Source: Nocardia albiluteola (GTDB lineage Bacteria > Actinomycetota > Actinomycetes > Mycobacteriales > Mycobacteriaceae). Taken from it: 64,000 nucleotides of DNA. The notes below the pieces were generated by a model. That model made no database searches, was not told the origin of the DNA, and worked only from the letters and a program-made list of their open reading frames with translations. The DNA lies in NCBI RefSeq assembly GCF_018860155.1, contig NZ_JAHKNI010000003.1, positions 1 to 64,000 on the forward strand, given 5' to 3'. Below are positions 41,519 through 49,304 of this stretch, piece after piece (within the stretch, counting starts at the first letter, position 1; every line of letters begins with the position of its first letter). The position numbers and the translations under genes were made by a program.

Positions 41519-43141
41519 TCAGAGTGTGCCGCGCATGATCGGCAGTGAAGCAGTGCCGGGGTTGACGCCGAAACCTGCGGCCCAAGCGATCTCGTCGTCG
41601 AAAGCGGCGTCGCCTACCAGCTCCGCGGCAGCCAATCCGGCGGGCACCGCGTCCCGGTCACGCAGCAGCCGCCACTGCCGCACGGTGGCCACCAACACCC
41701 GCAAGGCCGGCAGCGCGGCGACCGCCTCGAGGTCGAAGACCTCGATCTCCGAGATGTCCAGGCGTTGCAGCGACGGCAATGTGGCCAACGGGGCGATGTG
41801 CACCGGCCCGGTCGCTCCGGAAAGGGAGAGGTCCCACAGGACCGGGTGACCCGCCAGCGGCTCCAGCTCGATACGTGGCGCGGTAAGGTCCAGCTGTTCC
41901 AGCGGAACCGTGTGCGGCACGGACAGCTGCACCGATTCGACACCGCGCACTTGCAGCTGCCGCAGCAGGGGCAGCGCCGCCAGTTCCGCGGCGTCGAACG
42001 AGTCACGGCCGTCGACTGTGAGACTCTGTACGGCGATTGCACCGGGAAGCTCCGCGACCGATTCGCCGGCGCCGCGCAGATGCGCGTGCTCATTCGGATG
42101 GTCGGCGATTTCGGTGTCGTAGTACTCCCACACCGACTCGCCCACTCGCAGGGATTCGACTGTCCGCCGCAGCATTGCGAGAACCGAGTCGTCCCGCCGA
42201 ACAGCGGCGTCCAACCCGTCGGGTTCGAATTCGATTACCTGCCCCGACACTCCGATCGGACCGGGGTCGAGGTCGACGGCGGTTACGTCGCGGCCGCTGC
42301 TGCCGATGATCACCCATTTCGGGCTGCGCGAGATTCGGCGCACCACGCCGTGGGGCCAGGACTCGAGCACGGTGCGACCGAGGCCGGCGAATAGCGAGTC
42401 CCTCCAGGCACCGACAGTGCCGGCGCCGTAGTGATCGGCCACCTCGATGTCGTCATTGAGATGGGTCGCGGCGACGGTAGCCAAAGGCCGAAGCGCGGTG
42501 AAAGCCATCAGACCTTGGTCGTCATCGTCATAGCCCACCACCCGATACAGCGCACGCAGCTCCTCTGGTAGCCGGAAACCAATCCGCGACTCGGCTGCGG
42601 CGATCTCGGTTTCGGTTATTCCGGCGCCCAGCTGCGGTGCGTGGCCGTCTTGCCGAGTGCGCAGCTCTACGTACTCGCGGACCAGTTCGGCCACGGTCGC
42701 GACCAACCCCGGATCAGTGGTGCGGCCATCGGGGTTTTCGTCGACCGGCGATGGAACGGCATGGCCGGGGTATCGATAAGTGGGGTCGCAGATCACCTGT
42801 CGGGTGAAATCCCACCCCAGCTCGTTCTCGTAATGCTGTGACTGGCAGCGGTACTGGAACTCGTAGCTGTCGCCCCGCACTCGCAGCCGCATCTGCACCA
42901 TGTCGTCCGCGTCCGTGTTCACGCCTAGTTCAGCACGCACCGCCGCCGAGATGGCTGCGGTATCCGGCCACTGTCGTGGCAGCATCAGCGTGCCGATCGA
43001 GCCGTGCGCTCGTGCGCCGTAGCCGCCCACCGCATTGTGGTGCATCTCCAGCGTTCCCGCAGTTGCACCGCGCGCCGCGAACTCTCGTGCGAGGTTTTCG
43101 ACCTGTTCGATCAATTCAGTCATGTGGCTCACCTCAGTCAT
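41519..43141 (-). CDS. SMI1/KNR4 domain protein with leucine-rich C-terminus
   Basis: About 540 residues from ATG 43141; ATG 43123 is almost as good because an 18-bp tandem duplication copies the ribosome binding site and start. The N-terminal 150 residues are Trp/Tyr-rich (Ser-Tyr-Glu-Phe-Gln-Tyr-Arg). A SMI1/KNR4 fold follows near residue 180-330 (Glu-Ser-Arg-Ile-Gly-Phe-Arg-Leu-Pro-Glu-Glu-Leu-Arg). The last 190 residues are Leu-rich repeats of about 22 residues. SMI1/KNR4 proteins are often immunity proteins of polymorphic toxins; no toxin is visible here. A Tn3 fragment lies downstream. Confidence 0.8.
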   Translation of the reverse strand: MTEVSHMTELIEQVENLAREFAARGATAGTLEMHHNAVGGYGARAHGSIGTLMLPRQWPDTAAISAAVRAELGVNTDADDMVQMRLRVRGDSYEFQYRCQSQHYENELGWDFTRQVICDPTYRYPGHAVPSPVDENPDGRTTDPGLVATVAELVREYVELRTRQDGHAPQLGAGITETEIAAAESRIGFRLPEELRALYRVVGYDDDDQGLMAFTALRPLATVAATHLNDDIEVADHYGAGTVGAWRDSLFAGLGRTVLESWPHGVVRRISRSPKWVIIGSSGRDVTAVDLDPGPIGVSGQVIEFEPDGLDAAVRRDDSVLAMLRRTVESLRVGESVWEYYDTEIADHPNEHAHLRGAGESVAELPGAIAVQSLTVDGRDSFDAAELAALPLLRQLQVRGVESVQLSVPHTVPLEQLDLTAPRIELEPLAGHPVLWDLSLSGATGPVHIAPLATLPSLQRLDISEIEVFDLEAVAALPALRVLVATVRQWRLLRDRDAVPAGLAAAELVGDAAFDDEIAWAAGFGVNPGTASLPIMRGTL

Positions 43142-43270
43142 GTGGCTCACCCCATTGCAGCAGCATGTCGCGGCCACCTTAGCTACCCACATCAGCATGG
43201 CCGGTCTCCCAATGATGGGAACAGGATCCGGTGAACTCGGTTGCTCGGGTTTCCGCGAGAGGGGATTGAC

Positions 43271-43311
43271 GCAACCTATGGGTTGCAATACTATTGCAAC
43301 CCATAGGTTGC
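43271..43311. promoter_or_regulatory. perfect 20-bp inverted repeat, ArsR operator
   Basis: Bases 43271-43290 and 43292-43311 are exact reverse complements around one C. Each arm itself contains the smaller dyad GCAACC-TAT-GGGTTGC, so two ArsR dimers could bind. The element lies 19 bases upstream of the first gene of the operon that encodes ArsR. Confidence 0.85.
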
Positions 43312-43329
43312 TACTACGGAGGTGTGCTG

Positions 43330-43764
43330 ATGGGATTTCCTGATCGGATCGAGCGGACTATCGAGCTTGCGCACCCGCCCGCGAGGGTGTGGGCGGCGCT
43401 GACCACGGCCGAGGGGTTGGGCAGCTGGTTCGGTAACGAGGCGGGCATCGAGCTGAGGCCGGGTGGTACGGCGTGGATGCGGTGGAAGGAGAACGAGTTC
43501 TCTGCCGACATGCGGGTCGAGCGGGTGGAGGAACCGCGGGTGTTCGGGTTCACCTGGCATATATACGGGCTGCCCGAGGGGGATCCGCGCCGCACCTACG
43601 TGGAGTTCACGCTGGAGCCGGTGGCGGCGGGCACGCGCCTGACCGTGGTCGAGTCCGGCTTCGCGCAACTCACCGATGACGCCCACAAGACGGCGTTCGA
43701 CGGCAACACCCGCGGCTGGTCCAGCGAGCTCGGCGAGCTGGTCGACTACCTCGATGCGGCCTGA
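43330..43764 (+). CDS. SRPBCC (AHSA1-like) domain protein
   Basis: 144 residues from ATG 43330 with GGAGG at 43318-43322. AHSA1/START-type fold: Ile-Glu-Arg-Thr-Ile-Glu-Leu near the start, Val-Trp-Ala-Ala-Leu-Thr-Thr near 22, Trp-Phe-Gly near 35 and a Leu-Glu-Pro-Val-Ala-Ala-Gly-Thr-Arg-Leu-Thr-Val hydrophobic pocket strand. Such proteins commonly sit beside ArsR-type regulators, as here. Overlaps arsR by 11 bases. Confidence 0.9.
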   Translation: MGFPDRIERTIELAHPPARVWAALTTAEGLGSWFGNEAGIELRPGGTAWMRWKENEFSADMRVERVEEPRVFGFTWHIYGLPEGDPRRTYVEFTLEPVAAGTRLTVVESGFAQLTDDAHKTAFDGNTRGWSSELGELVDYLDAA

Positions 43765-44092
43765 CCAGGAGGCGATTGCCGAGCAGGTCTTCGTGGCCCT
43801 GGCGGATCCGAGCCGGCGCGCGATCCTCGCGGCGCTGGCGTCCGCCGGGCCCGCCACGGCGACCGACCTGGCGGCCCGGCTGCCGATCACCCGCCAGGCG
43901 ATCGCCAAACATCTGACGCTACTGTCCGAGGCCGGTCTGGTGACCGCGGAACCGGGGGAGCGGCGCCGGGTGCGTTACCGATTGTGTTCCGCGCCAATGC
44001 AAGTGGCGCAACAATTCCTCGCCGCGCTGGCGCGGGACTGGGACGGCCCGCTCGATGCGCTGAGGAACATCCTCGACAGGGAGCTGGAATGA
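43754..44092 (+). CDS. ArsR-family transcriptional repressor
   Basis: 112 residues. Winged helix with Leu-Ala-Asp-Pro-Ser-Arg-Arg-Ala-Ile-Leu-Ala-Ala-Leu and Ile-Thr-Arg-Gln-Ala-Ile-Ala-Lys-His-Leu-Thr-Leu-Leu as recognition helix. There are no metal-binding Cys pairs, so it is of the non-metal SRPBCC-associated type. Encoded in an operon behind a perfect 20-bp inverted repeat, presumably its own operator. Confidence 0.92.
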   Translation: MRPDQEAIAEQVFVALADPSRRAILAALASAGPATATDLAARLPITRQAIAKHLTLLSEAGLVTAEPGERRRVRYRLCSAPMQVAQQFLAALARDWDGPLDALRNILDRELE

Positions 44093-44874
44093 AGACACCA
44101 CCGATCGTTTCGCAGGACGAGTGGGAGGCTGCGCGCCTCGAGCTGCTGGTGCGGGAGAAGGAGGTGATGCGGGCCCACGACGAGCTGGCCGCCCGGCGCC
44201 GCCGGATGCCGTGGGTGGAGATCGGCAAGCAGTACGTATTCGACGGTCCCAAGGGCCCGGCGAGCCTGCTGGAGCTGTTCCAGGGCCGCCGTCAGCTGAT
44301 CGTCTACCGCGCGTTCTTCGAGCCCGGCGTGGTCGGCTGGCCCGAGCACGCCTGCCGCGGCTGCTCCATGATCGCCGACCACGTGGGCAATCCCGCGCAC
44401 CTGAATGCACGCGACACCACGCTCGTATTCGCCTCGCGCGCACCGCAACCCGAGATCGCGAAGGTGAAGGCCCGGATGGGCTGGTCCAGGATCCCCTGGT
44501 ACACGATCACCGATGATTTCGATGCCGACTTCGGTGTCGACGAATGGCACGGCACCAACGCCTTCATTCGCGAGGGCGACCGGGTGTACCGCACCTATTT
44601 CATCAACCGCCGCGGTGACGAGTACTTCGGAAACACCTGGAGCTACCTGGACATGACGGCCCTGGGCCGCCAGGAGAACTGGGAGGATTCGCCCGAGGGC
44701 TACCCGCAGACCGCGCCCTACGAGTGGTGGAACTGGAACGACGAGTACGCCTCCGCGGTCGACGAGACCGCCTCGGAGTGGCTGGGCAGGGTCGCGAACG
44801 CCATCGACGAGGGCGAGGCCGGAAACCAGGCGAAGCAGGCACCGCACGACTGCTGCGCGCACCCGGCGGACTGA
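44089..44874 (+). CDS. DUF899 thioredoxin-like protein
   Basis: 261 residues, ATG 44089 overlapping the arsR stop. DUF899 pattern: Met-Pro-Trp-Val-Glu-Ile-Gly-Lys-Gln-Tyr-Val-Phe near residue 40, Arg-Gln-Leu-Ile-Val-Tyr-Arg near 70, His-Ala-Cys-Arg-Gly-Cys-Ser-Met near 91 (CxxC), Ala-Arg-Met-Gly-Trp near 127 and Asp-Met-Thr-Ala-Leu-Gly-Arg-Gln-Glu. Thioredoxin-fold; role uncertain, perhaps redox. Third gene of the ArsR-controlled operon. A strong bidirectional terminator follows. Confidence 0.92.
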   Translation: MKTPPIVSQDEWEAARLELLVREKEVMRAHDELAARRRRMPWVEIGKQYVFDGPKGPASLLELFQGRRQLIVYRAFFEPGVVGWPEHACRGCSMIADHVGNPAHLNARDTTLVFASRAPQPEIAKVKARMGWSRIPWYTITDDFDADFGVDEWHGTNAFIREGDRVYRTYFINRRGDEYFGNTWSYLDMTALGRQENWEDSPEGYPQTAPYEWWNWNDEYASAVDETASEWLGRVANAIDEGEAGNQAKQAPHDCCAHPAD

Positions 44875-44880
44875 CAACGC

Positions 44881-44926
44881 GAAAGTGCCGGTCGCCCACG
44901 GACTTCCGAAGGGGACCGGCACTTTC
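44881..44926. terminator. bidirectional terminator
   Basis: Thirteen perfect base pairs (44881-44893 with 44914-44926) around a 20-base loop between convergent genes. Closely related to the hairpin at 41031-41079. Confidence 0.85.
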
Positions 44927-44936
44927 GGTACGGAAA

Positions 44937-46121
44937 TCAGATCATCGCGCGCAGCGCGCCCTCCGGCTCCACGCCCATGGAGGTCAGGGCGACCGAATGG
45001 TACAGCGAGCCGGGGGTGTGGATGGCATGCTGCAGACCGACGTGGGCATCGCGCCAGAAGCGCTGCAGCACATTGGTTCTGCGGGCGGCGTTGCCGCCGG
45101 AGCGGGCGAAGATCTCGTCGACGGCGCTCACCGCGCGCCAGGCGGAGCGAACCTGGTTGCGGCGCACCAGCGAGCGGTCCTCGAAGCTGATGGCCTGACC
45201 GGCGTCGGCCTTGTCGTAGACGCGGCTGATGCCGTCGAGCAGCTGGGTGCGCGAGGCGGCGATATCGGCCGCGGCCTCCGAGATCGCCGACAGCACATAG
45301 GGATCGTCCTTGATCCGGGTGCCCATCGCGGTGACCCGCTCGCGCTGGTAGTCCAGGTGCGCGGCGAGCGCGCCCTCGCAGATGCCGATGACCGCCGAGG
45401 TGATGCCCAGCGGGAACATCGCCCAGAACGGCAGCCGGTACACCGTCTCGGTGCGGCCCGCGCGCTCGGCGGCGAGCTCGCCCTGCGCGACCTCGTCGGA
45501 ATCAATGGTGCGGTACTCGGGGATGAACGCACCGTCGACGATGACGTCCTTACTGCCGGTGCCGCACAGGCCGATCACGTCCCACGAGTCGTCCACGATC
45601 GTGTAGTCCTTGCGCGGGATCACCACGTGGATCACCTTGCGCGGATCCGCGGGCTTGCCCTCGGCGTCGGCGACCATCGCGCCGAGCACGACCCAGTCGC
45701 AGTGGTCGGTGCCGGAGGAGAAGTTCCAGTGCCCCTTGACGATGTAGCCGCCGTCCGTCGGCACGGCGAGGCCCTGGGCGGCGTACGGGGACGCCATCCA
45801 GGAATCCGGGTTCTCACTCCACAGTTCGGCCTGCAGCTTGCGGTCCATCAGCGCCATCTCCCACGGATGCACGCCGCCCACACCGCAGACCCAGCCTGTG
45901 GATCCGCAGTGCTTCGACACCGCCATGACCGCCTCGGCGAAATCGCGCGGATGTGCCGCATAGCCGCCGAAGTCGGCGGGCTGCAGCATCCGCATGACCC
46001 CCGCCTGGCGCACCAGTTTGACGCTCTCGTCGGAGAGCTTGCCTCCGCGCTCGGTCTCCTCGGCGGCCGCGGCCAGCTGCGGGGCGACCTCCTCGACTCG
46101 GCGAACAACCTCGTGCGACAT
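44937..46121 (-). CDS. acyl-CoA-dehydrogenase-fold flavin monooxygenase (HsaA-like)
   Basis: 394 residues from ATG 46121 (GGAGGT upstream). Acyl-CoA dehydrogenase fold with Gly-Ser-Thr-Gly-Trp-Val near residue 75, Gly-His-Trp-Asn-Phe-Ser-Ser-Gly near 130, Gly-Leu-Cys-Gly-Thr-Gly-Ser near 185 and Gln-Arg-Phe-Trp-Arg-Asp-Ala-His-Val-Gly near 350. The Trp-rich order matches HsaA-type reduced-flavin hydroxylases of 3-hydroxysecosteroid degradation rather than a dehydrogenase. A flavin reductase partner (HsaB) is not nearby. Followed on the same strand by the start of an F420 enzyme upstream. Confidence 0.85.
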   Translation of the reverse strand: MSHEVVRRVEEVAPQLAAAAEETERGGKLSDESVKLVRQAGVMRMLQPADFGGYAAHPRDFAEAVMAVSKHCGSTGWVCGVGGVHPWEMALMDRKLQAELWSENPDSWMASPYAAQGLAVPTDGGYIVKGHWNFSSGTDHCDWVVLGAMVADAEGKPADPRKVIHVVIPRKDYTIVDDSWDVIGLCGTGSKDVIVDGAFIPEYRTIDSDEVAQGELAAERAGRTETVYRLPFWAMFPLGITSAVIGICEGALAAHLDYQRERVTAMGTRIKDDPYVLSAISEAAADIAASRTQLLDGISRVYDKADAGQAISFEDRSLVRRNQVRSAWRAVSAVDEIFARSGGNAARRTNVLQRFWRDAHVGLQHAIHTPGSLYHSVALTSMGVEPEGALRAMI

Positions 46122-46248
46122 CCACGGACCTCCGAAATGCTGTCGGTAGTCCCCACCCCGTAGTGGGGACATTCCGACGGTAAGCGCATTCCGGCGCCGC
46201 GACGACAGGCATTCCCGGTGATCGGAACCGCTCCGACCAGGCGGTGCG

Positions 46249-47100
46249 CTACGAGGAGAGCAGCCCGGAGTCCCGGATCGCCTCGGCCAGCGGCTCCAGC
46301 ACGGCGGGGTCGTGCGGGGTGGGGATGTAGACGACCGCCAGGTCCGTGCCCTGCTCGGCCATGGACGCGGCCCATTCGACCACCGCGCCGTACCCCTTGC
46401 TCGGGTCGAGCCGGACCTGCGCCGAGTGGGTGATCTCGGCGGGGTCGCGGCCGATGTCGGCGCAGTGGGCGGCCAGCACGTCACGCTTGCGGGCGAACTC
46501 CTCGGGGGTGCCGCCGGGGAAGTTCCAGTGCTGGGCGTAGCGGGCCGTGATGCGCAGGGTGCGCTTTTCGCCGTTGCCACCGATCACGATGGGCGGATGC
46601 GGGCGCTGCGGGCCCTTGGGCTCGTTGCGCGCGGCCTTCAGCTGGTAGTACTTGCCGTCGAAATCGGTTGTCTCCTGGGACAACAGGCCGATCAGCACCT
46701 GGCACGCCTCTTCGAAGCGGTCGAATCGCTCGGTGAGGGTGCCCAATTCGATGCCGTAGGCGCCGGACTCCTCCTCGTTCCAGCCCGCGCCGATGCCCAG
46801 TTCGAGTCGTCCGCCGGAGATGATGTCCAGCGCCGCGGCCATATTGGCAAGCACCGCGGGATGCCGATAGTGCACGCCGGTGACCATCGTGCCCAGCCGC
46901 AGGCGGGTGGTGGCCTGCGCGAGCGCGGTCAGCGTGGTCCAGCCCTCGAGGCACGGGCCGGTCGAATCGGAGAAGATCGGGTAGAAGTGATCGAAGGTCC
47001 ATCCGGACTCGTAGACGTCGATCTCGTCGGCGGCCTTCCAGACCGCGAGCATGTCGGCCCAGGTGGTTTCCTGCGGCGATGTTTTGAAGGCAAAGCGCAT
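46249..47100 (-). CDS. LLM-class F420-dependent oxidoreductase
   Basis: 283 residues from ATG 47100. Luciferase-like barrel with Trp-Thr-Phe-Asp-His-Phe-Tyr near residue 34, Arg-Leu-Gly-Thr-Met-Val-Thr-Gly near 68, Glu-Leu-Gly-Ile-Gly-Ala-Gly-Trp-Asn-Glu-Glu-Glu near 98 and Gly-Gly-Asn-Gly-Glu-Lys-Arg-Thr near 173 (F420 phosphate loop). Mycobacteriales use this fold to reduce diverse substrates with F420H2. It lies upstream of the HsaA-like gene on the same strand, 127 bases apart. Confidence 0.9.
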   Translation of the reverse strand: MRFAFKTSPQETTWADMLAVWKAADEIDVYESGWTFDHFYPIFSDSTGPCLEGWTTLTALAQATTRLRLGTMVTGVHYRHPAVLANMAAALDIISGGRLELGIGAGWNEEESGAYGIELGTLTERFDRFEEACQVLIGLLSQETTDFDGKYYQLKAARNEPKGPQRPHPPIVIGGNGEKRTLRITARYAQHWNFPGGTPEEFARKRDVLAAHCADIGRDPAEITHSAQVRLDPSKGYGAVVEWAASMAEQGTDLAVVYIPTPHDPAVLEPLAEAIRDSGLLSS

Positions 47101-47368
47101 GGTGAGAACGGTACGAGCTGGAGTGCGCTCCAAGTCAAGCAACACGCCTCGCTCGCGAACCGAAGGTACACGGTGCACCGGTTGTCACCGTCGGCCCGGA
47201 CGGCGGAGAGCTCGCGTACGGAAAGTTAGCCAGTGCAGTGCCTATCGGGCCTGACACGCCGAAGACACGCCGAGTATTGCAGGTAGGGTTCACGATTCGT
47301 GTCCGATTGCCCGGTCTCTGCTGCTTTGCTGAGAGGTGCGAGGTGGTGACGCGGGCGCAGGAGGGTCG

Positions 47369-48268
47369 ATGCATCGGGTGACGCAGCGGGAGAATACCCG
47401 GGCGGTGCCGCCGTGGCTGTGGACGGCACCGGTGATCGCGGCGGTGGTGGCCGCGACGGTGTGGGCGGTACGGCCGCATCCGGCGGCCTGCCGCTCCGCG
47501 GTCGTCCCGACGCCGGTCGTCCCGACGCCGGTCCGCGTCGTGACGACCACGAACACTCCTGCCCCCGAACAGGTCTCGGACGACGAGCGGGTCGATCCGC
47601 CGATGGCCGGCCAGGCCCGCTACTACACCTTCAGCCCGCGGGTGGCCTGCTCGTTCCCGGACCTGCCGCCGGACGGTTACTACGTCGCGGTGCCGCCCGA
47701 CGAATACGCCGACAGCGCCGCGTGCGGGACGTACGTCGACCTGAACGGTCCCCTGGGCACCGTGCGCGCCCAGATCGTGGACCGCTGCCCGGGATGCGGC
47801 CCGCACCAATACGATCTGAGCGCCGTGGCCTTCGCCCGGATCGCCGACCTCGCGGCCGGCGTCGCCCGGATCGGCATCAGCCGCGTGCACAACCCCTCGC
47901 CCCCACCGGATCTGGTGTACCGGGTCGCCGACGGCTCGTCATCGGCCTGGCTGGGAATACAGTTCACCGATACCGGAAATCCGTTGAGCCGGGTAGAGAT
48001 TCGCGCCGATTCCGGCGGCCCGGGATATACCCTCACGCGCGGCATGGACGATTCCTGGTCGATCTCCGGGCTCGGGCCGGGGCCGTTCACCGTGCTGGTG
48101 ACCGACGACGACGGCCATCAGGCGGAGGTGCCGGGCATCACGGTCGACCCCGGGCGGCTGCAGCACACCGGCCACAGCCTCTACGCGCTGCCCGCGCCCT
48201 CGGCGGACGCCGCGCCCCCGGTGGCGTCTCCGATCGCGATGACTCCCGGTCCCGTGCCCTGTTCGTGA
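47369..48268 (+). CDS. secreted expansin-like protein
   Basis: 299 residues from ATG 47369 with AGGAGGG. An N-terminal membrane anchor (about residues 15-33) is followed by a Pro/Thr/Val linker, then the expansin D1 double-psi barrel: Gln-Ala-Arg-Tyr-Tyr-Thr-Phe near 80, Ala-Cys-Ser-Phe near 92, Ala-Ala-Cys-Gly-Thr-Tyr near 119 and Ile-Val-Asp-Arg-Cys-Pro-Gly-Cys near 137, with Asp in the HxD-type position. A D2 carbohydrate-binding module follows (Trp-Leu-Gly-Ile-Gln near 192). Probably loosens cell-wall or plant polymers. Confidence 0.85.
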   Translation: MHRVTQRENTRAVPPWLWTAPVIAAVVAATVWAVRPHPAACRSAVVPTPVVPTPVRVVTTTNTPAPEQVSDDERVDPPMAGQARYYTFSPRVACSFPDLPPDGYYVAVPPDEYADSAACGTYVDLNGPLGTVRAQIVDRCPGCGPHQYDLSAVAFARIADLAAGVARIGISRVHNPSPPPDLVYRVADGSSSAWLGIQFTDTGNPLSRVEIRADSGGPGYTLTRGMDDSWSISGLGPGPFTVLVTDDDGHQAEVPGITVDPGRLQHTGHSLYALPAPSADAAPPVASPIAMTPGPVPCS

Positions 48269-48311
48269 GCGCCCCCGCGCGCCGCCGAGCAGTCGATGTG
48301 TCATCATCGAT

Positions 48312-48325
48312 TGAAACGCGTTCTA
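48312..48325. promoter_or_regulatory. KstR-like box upstream of the hydrolase gene
   Basis: TGAAACGCGTTCTA fits TnnAACnnGTTnnA exactly and lies 33 bases before ATG 48358. Confidence 0.65.
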
Positions 48326-48357
48326 ATTTTACGCGGGTGGCAGGAGGCAGTCGGGAC

Positions 48358-49296
48358 ATGGCAGATCGGGCGGCGCACCAGGACCCGCTATCCAGCGCGT
48401 CTCGTCCCGGCCGCCGGCGCGGTCCGGGCCGCCGGCTCGGGCGGCGCGTCACCCGGATGAACCGGGTGCCGGCCGGGACGATGGTGGAGCTGCCGGGCCG
48501 CGGCCGGACCTATCTGGTGGATATTCCGGGTCCCGACGGCGCGCCCACCGTGATCCTGCTGCACGGGCTGGTCACCACCGCCATGCTGAACTGGTTCCCG
48601 GCCCTCGAGGAGCTGTCGCAGCACTATCGGGTGGTGCTGTTCGACCAGCGCTGGCACGGCCATGGAATCCGTTCTCCCCGTTTCGATCTGGATGATCTTG
48701 CCGACGACGTGATCGCGATCGCCGATCTGATCGGCGTGCGGCGCCCGATCCTGGCCGGGTACTCGATGGGCGGCATCGTCGCACAGCTCGCCGCGCACCG
48801 GCATCCCGATCGCGTCGGTGGAATCGTGTTGTGCGCCACCACCTACCGATTCCAGGAGACGTGGCGCGAGCGAGCGTTCCACCGGAGCGTGGGCGCGCTC
48901 GGGCGGATGATGTCCGACACGGTGGCACGGCGCGTGGAGCGCACGGGGGAGCGGCTGCCCGAACTGCCGCAGATCTCCTGGGACACGGGGCGAATGGATC
49001 GGTGGGCGCTGTCGGAGATGCGCAGTGTGAACGGCCTGGCGATGGCGGAGGCGATCGCCCAGCTCGGCCGATTCGACTCCACGCCGTGGCTGGCGAGCCT
49101 GAAAGTGCCTGCGGCGGTGGTCATCACGACGCAGGATCGGGCGCTGCCGGTCTATCGGCAGCTGGAGATGGCGAAGATGATCCCGGGCGCGGAGATCTTC
49201 CTGGCCAAGGCCGGGCACGCGGCCTGCGTACTCGAGGCGGACGCCTTTGTCCCGGTGCTCCTCGAGGCCTGTGCGGCGGTAGCCGCCCGGCAGTAG
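48358..49296 (+). CDS. alpha/beta-hydrolase
   Basis: 312 residues from ATG 48358 (AGGAGG upstream). Arg-rich N-terminal tail of about 35 residues. His-Gly near residue 70, nucleophile elbow Gly-Tyr-Ser-Met-Gly-Gly near 140, acid in Thr-Thr-Gln-Asp-Arg near 263 and His in Ala-Gly-His-Ala near 289. Substrate unknown. The KstR-like box and the wax ester synthase next door on the opposite strand suggest a lipid or steroid ester. Confidence 0.88.
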   Translation: MADRAAHQDPLSSASRPGRRRGPGRRLGRRVTRMNRVPAGTMVELPGRGRTYLVDIPGPDGAPTVILLHGLVTTAMLNWFPALEELSQHYRVVLFDQRWHGHGIRSPRFDLDDLADDVIAIADLIGVRRPILAGYSMGGIVAQLAAHRHPDRVGGIVLCATTYRFQETWRERAFHRSVGALGRMMSDTVARRVERTGERLPELPQISWDTGRMDRWALSEMRSVNGLAMAEAIAQLGRFDSTPWLASLKVPAAVVITTQDRALPVYRQLEMAKMIPGAEIFLAKAGHAACVLEADAFVPVLLEACAAVAARQ

Positions 49297-49304
49297 GGGC
49301 GCCG

